From Echinococcus granulosus (lineage: Eukaryota; Platyhelminthes; Cestoda; Cyclophyllidea; Taeniidae): a stretch of 64,000 bases of DNA. Below, piece by piece: positions 58,801-64,000 of this stretch. Made by a program: the position numbers and the translations under genes. A model generated the notes under the pieces. It did no database searches. It was not told the DNA's origin and saw nothing but the letters and a program-made list of their open reading frames with translations. The stretch covers positions 1,503,994 to 1,567,993 of the forward strand of contig NW_020170391.1 in the NCBI RefSeq assembly GCF_000524195.1, in the 5' to 3' direction. The first letter of the stretch is position 1, and each line of letters opens with the position of its first letter.

Positions 58801-61800
58801 CTTTACCACATCATTAAAATGCCCTAATTAGTCTTAAAATCCAGTGCTATTAGTGCCTGAAAATACTTTTAAGATCTTTACGGAAAGTTTAAGAATAAAT
58901 AAGGTAATTGCTGAAATAACAGCAATTCTTGAAAGACATTTGAAGCGGCACTTAGGAGTCTGAAGGCATTGCATCAAACCAAAATTTCCTTAAAATGTGT
59001 GATTAAGTTAGAAAATAAGTAAAACTCCTAAAGTATTTCTTTGTTTTCCAATAGTAATGAGAATCCCAATGAGAGAAACTCTGTGTCTGGAACTGGATAT
59101 TGGAGCCTCGTTCCTTAAAGCTTTCGTGGGAGCGATTTGGATGTTGTACGAGACACCAAACTTAATAGTATGCCCAAATGAATTATGTAATTACATCGTT
59201 GGCAAGCACCAGATCCATTCCCCCCAATATAAATTAGCCGAAAAGTGCAAATTACAGCGAGATTCATGAGTCTGCACATTTGTATTTCAATACTGCGCTG
59301 TAGGTGTGATGCATTATTCCGTAGAATGGTTGATCTTCACTGTGAGGACACAACGCGGTGTAATCGCAAAAGAATGCTGTTCAAATTTTTATTTTCACTT
59401 CAACTCAGTATCTTGCTGTTAAAAATGACAATATAAATTAGCTGAAAAAATTGTATCTTGCAGTGCATACGGACTTCTCGGGGGAGGACGCGGATAAAGG
59501 ATTTGCATTCTAAGACGTTATGAACACCAACTGTACCTTTCAAAAAAAATTAATTTCATTCTAGAAAAGGTCATACGCGCCTAATGTATGAATAACTTAT
59601 AAGAATCGCAAAATCCAGCGGAGTAAATTCTCAGGTTTACACTCTCTAAAAAATCGGCACTGTTTCCAGAAATAAGCTGGTGTAAAAAAGTGAAAATCCA
59701 TTGCATGGGTGAGTGAAAGTACATTCGGTTATGGAACTACAAGGAAAATTTTTAACGGAGGCCCGGTCTAAAACCGGTGTTATCAGATTTGAGGTAGGGC
59801 AGTGCTTTTCCTCATGCAAAACAAATGCAAGATGCGTCAAATCTTAGCAATGTTTCTTCATCGCTGTCAGGTTTCAGGACTACTGGTAGCTTCTGTCCCT
59901 TTTTTGCCACTGATCACTTATTTTTTCAAGATTTAATGAGATTTAAGATTACAAGAAGCAGTCTATCATAATTCACCAAAGTGTTTTTGTAATTACTATG
60001 TAGTTAATGCAGTGGGATTGTTTTAAGCATAAGCAAGAAACTGAAGTGAAACTAACATTAATTTTATCACTACCTCGAAGCTGGCTCTAACGTGCAATCG
60101 CAATAACTGAAAACTTTTAGCAAAAAATATTATTTTTTACCTTAACGTTAGTACACAGATCGACAACAGATACAGCAGAATCGAATGTCTCATGTGTTCC
60201 CACAAAGTAAGTAACGATTTGACAGGTGCACCTTAACAGCCGTAGTTAAATAATTTCCTGACTGTATGAAATAAGTCGCTGTTTCACATTCTACCTCCAC
60301 TTTCATCAGATATAAATGCAGCTTACGATTTGATCTTTATAATAAAAGCAAGGTCATGGGTATGAAGTCAGTGAAGCGGACTAAACATACCTTACAACAA
60401 AAGTGAATACCATGTTTAAAAACCTCGTCACTGTATACGGGGACCCGAGTATCCAAGCCGTCATCCAGCATGAAATCATAATTGTTTCTCCTGAAAGGCA
60501 TTGCTGTGCGTCTCTAAGAGCAACGATGATCAATGAAAGTCCATGTGAGAGGTTGAGTTTGCACGCGCTGTCCACACAAGTTAACCTGTCAGTACACTCG
60601 AAAAATGTTCTCTACATGCTTTGTCAACAATTTGTTTTTTCCCCTCATCCATGTATTTTCCCATTTCACGTATTCTGCTAACACGTGGTTGGCTGCCTGT
60701 CGGCCAATCACCTCTGGCCAAAAGATACTGTACCCACTGGCGCAAACTAATTATTCTCTTGTGACACGTCGCGCATCATTTTTAAGGAGGGGATTCTTGT
60801 GTTGCTCCGATTCCCTTAGGAGCTAATGTAAGAAGTCTCCAAGTGGACGAGCAATTCATTTGCCTAATAGTTTCCGCACCCAGCTCTTAAATTTTTAAGC
60901 AGCTATATGGAGACATTGTGTGACATTGAGCTTTGGTTTTTCTGATTCATATTATAATGGACTTTCCAATCTTTCCCTTACAACAAGACTTTTCATAGCA
61001 CATTTTTAAGACTTTCCTGGTTGAAGCTCCCTCTATGTAGCACAGTGGCAATGTTATCGTTGTTCATCAGAATTGCAATCCTGTGATTTGCCGTTTCGTG
61101 AATGATAGTGTGACCATCTAAGACGCATTATCTTTTTTGTGTTCCTAAAACTATGCTTCTAGACACGCTAATAGACGGTTTCGTATAGATTGCTGTGATA
61201 GTGAGAAGAGTAAACTCGGTTTTTAATTAAAAAATAATTCAAAATAAAAGTCTTATTTTTCGCGCAAAAAATCCTCATCAAGCAATTAGCGTTATTTGAC
61301 CAAATTTTCGGTCTTAAGACAAAAAAAGTTTTTACCTAACTACCTTCCCAAAGTAACTCTATCCAGGGCAAAATGGAATAAGTTGGATTATAATAAAAGT
61401 GTCGAGACCTATTTAGGCAACATTAAGTAATCACCCTTTGGCAATAAATGCGAAAAAATGTAAAATTTGCAAGTCGGTCGGTAAGATTGAAACACATTCC
61501 AGACGAATTTGCAGTAAAAATAAAGAAAACTCCTCCGTATAGCTTTTTGCTCTCTAAGGAGGGGAGTGCTGAAATGGGGGATATGTGCACCTCCTCTTTC
61601 CTATTCGCATAATAACAACTGTTTAAAATAAAGAAGTCAAAGCTGTGAATTTGTGTTTCGATGCCGCCTCTGTAGACACGAATGCAAAAAAAAGTACGAG
61701 ACAGGGATAATGTTGAAACATTTTGCACAAGTGTAGAAATTTCTACTCAACTCTGCTGTTCAACTGGGGATTCTATCAAGTAACAAACTTCGTTATTTAC

Positions 61801-64000
61801 ATTATCTCCACAGAAAGTGATAAATTACTGATAAGCAGTTCGACAAGGTGAACAGATAAGTAATAATTTCCGGCAATTTCGGGCTTGGACATTGCTATGA
61901 TGATGACAGCATCGCCACTGGCAAATAAGCCTAGGATGGTAAACTCCACAGAAAATAAATTGCCCTTTAAATTGCAAAACTGTCAAAAACCCCAGCATTT
62001 CGTCAACACACTACTGCTAGACATGCCAATAAACCAAATATCGTGGACTTTTCTGCCTGCGGACTACTCTGAAAGTCCACACTGAAACTGAATTTAAGCA
62101 TCATTTAAGCTATTCAGGTCAACGTGTTGCAGTCAAATGAAAATAAGCAAATCAAAAGCCAAACACATTGCTCATTTCTAATAGACTTACTTTATGAAGC
62201 AAAAAATCAAAAGGATGTGATTGTCATTTGCCTGGATATAAGTGCAACTGAAGTGCACCACCGAGCAAAGTGAAGCCACCTTCGCTCATGAAAGCGCATT
62301 TTCTTGTCTTCCGAGTACCATTCGTGGATTTAACAATGTTTGGACTTAATAGGAAACCCGTTTTATTTGGTTCATTACGAATATCCAAATAGTTTATACT
62401 AAATTCTACCAAGCTAAAGAGCTTTTTGCCATTGCGTAATAAAAACTCGAATTTCGTCTTTAAGTCATCCAGTGATACTGTTGCAGGCATATTGCCCCGC
62501 CTTTGATAGGCAGTGGACTTTATTCGATAGCTTATAATAATGTGAGGTGCGAAATAATTTAAATATTCCTTTTTGCCTTGATTAAAAGTTTCAAAACTGC
62601 GCACATGTGGTTTTTGACTTCAGAGCTGCTATCATAGATATTGCGAATGTATGAACCAACTGTCGTTCATTTCATGCTCTTCTAGCAATTCTATTCCATC
62701 TTGCACTAAATTGGCATTATTTTTGGGCGAAAAGTAAATCCCATACATAATGTATTAGTATTCGGAAAACGTATGTTTTCTCTACCTATACTTGAGCGTG
62801 ATTTGCCTGTTCAGAAATGAAAAAAAAATGCGAAAAAAAAAACAAAGTTTCTTCTCAAATAAAGTGCTTTTACAAGAAATGAGCTCTGTGGCGTTTGTGT
62901 ATTATTTAAATAACTTACTCTGCAGTTGATAGCAAAAGGTAGCCTCTATTTGCTCTACCTATCCAGCTCTACTTGATGCTTGAGCTCTTACCCGACCAGC
63001 CACAAATAATTTACTACACTTGCGGCTTCGCCTTCTATCACAAGTCACTTATCAATGTCCGGTTTTCTAAGGATTTGTCACATTTATGGGGGGAATTTTC
63101 AATAATATAATGAAATTATTCTATACTTTAGAGCTTAGCAGCGCCCCCGGCTGAAAAACAATATCACTATACTAAGATGAGATGCCTATTTTTCAATTTT
63201 TTATTCTTTTCATCAGAAGAAGCGTAAATCTTTATTTACCGGTCACCTTATTAGCACTAGTTAACAGCGATTTCTTAAGCTTGTGTGCAAATCAATTCAG
63301 GAACAAAATTTATTTAACAAAACTTGCATCATTTGTAGCATTTTAATGCCTATCTTGTAAGTGTACAAAGATATAATGGAGAGTTTCGCAGTTGTGTACA
63401 AGTAATTGTTAATGCTTGAAACATCAAAGGTTTCATCGCTTCACTTCGACAAACTGTTCAGCATCTAGTTTAATCCGAATAAATCAGTATTACAAACTCC
63501 TGTTGTAGAATAGTCATTTACGATAACATCCTAATGGAGCTATGTTATAGCAGTTTAAACTTTTTTGGCAAAACCGATTCTATGTGGTTAATTTTGCACT
63601 ACTCCTCATTACGGAAATGAGACATTTTAAAACAAAATACTCTGCATAAAATACACTCCATTTTTGCGTTATTGAAAGTCTGGGACCAAAACAGCCTCAG
63701 GGAATGCAACTAATGGATCGACTGTCCTCTAGGCAAGCACCCACTAAAGCCTTAAATAAGTCGAAAATTCCAAATAACTTGTTCCAAAACTGAGCCGAAG
63801 TTCATTGGCGTAACCGAATAGTCACATGAATGACTGAGCCCTACCCAAATTTCACCCAGCAAAGGGAGCTCATGCACTATCTGATAAATTGATCTGTGGC
63901 TTAATAGGCGAAAACGCTGGGGCACGTAAAAGTGATCGCATCGGGCAATAAATCCTTCCATTACTCCCGGTCTCCCAGTCCCTCCCACCCTCTTCACTGC
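55803..64000. other. Right-hand region without recognised genes
   Basis: AT-rich sequence with scattered short frames. Candidate small exons are 58332-58381 (NVHNQTNVCQLGKDIS between TTCTTTCAG and GTTTGA) and one opening at 59304 with a Cys-x11-Cys stretch (CDALFRRMVDLHC). The 126-codon minus frame at 62224-62604 and the 81-codon minus frame at 63752-63997 show no domain I know. No RNA gene or complete element was recognised. Confidence 0.35.

Noticed and set aside
62224..62604. 126-codon minus-strand frame
   Set aside because: No domain, signal or splice context; AT-rich composition makes such a frame possible by chance.

Overview
The window looks like a piece of a draft nuclear genome from an invertebrate animal, most probably a parasitic flatworm (Platyhelminthes; tapeworm favoured). 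Direct evidence: intron-rich protein genes with GT..AG introns from 32 bp to more than 1 kb, two runs of exactly 100 N (scaffold gaps), and a decayed Ty3/gypsy integrase of a style common in flatworm genomes. The phylum is an inference; no ribosomal or mitochondrial marker is present.

Layout. 1-4006 (+): 3' part of an MPEG1-like MACPF membrane protein. 5838-7520 (-): intronless ALG9 mannosyltransferase. 8784-15204 (-): glycogen phosphorylase in 14 exons. 15962-21247 (-): nonsense-mediated decay factor SMG7 in 14 exons. 22060-28612 (+): atypical protein kinase C. 28613-32602: gene-free except for a scaffold gap and a decayed LTR retrotransposon. 32603-33323 (+): V-ATPase subunit G. 33780-34767 (-): small unrecognised gene. 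35494-38037 (-): coiled-coil/CxxC gene, candidate CtIP/RBBP8. 38878-40436 (-): TRIQK. 41241-42007 (+): DENR. 42533-43813 (-): ARPC3. 44036-44135: second gap. 45868-52159 (-): NOS1AP/CAPON, first exon not found. 52160-64000: no recognised gene; it may be a large first intron of NOS1AP or intergenic DNA, with a few possible exons of a secreted protein.

The genes are ordinary eukaryotic housekeeping and signalling genes that do not form a pathway. Loose functional pairs exist: aPKC and ARPC3 (polarity and actin), SMG7 and DENR (mRNA fate). Exon joins were derived by hand from splice signals, reading phase and family alignment; almost all phases agree. The most unusual property is a high count of GC-AG introns: four, in three genes, among roughly 70 introns modelled. 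No CRISPR array, tRNA, rRNA or operon-like system was found, and nothing clearly looks like a new multi-gene system.
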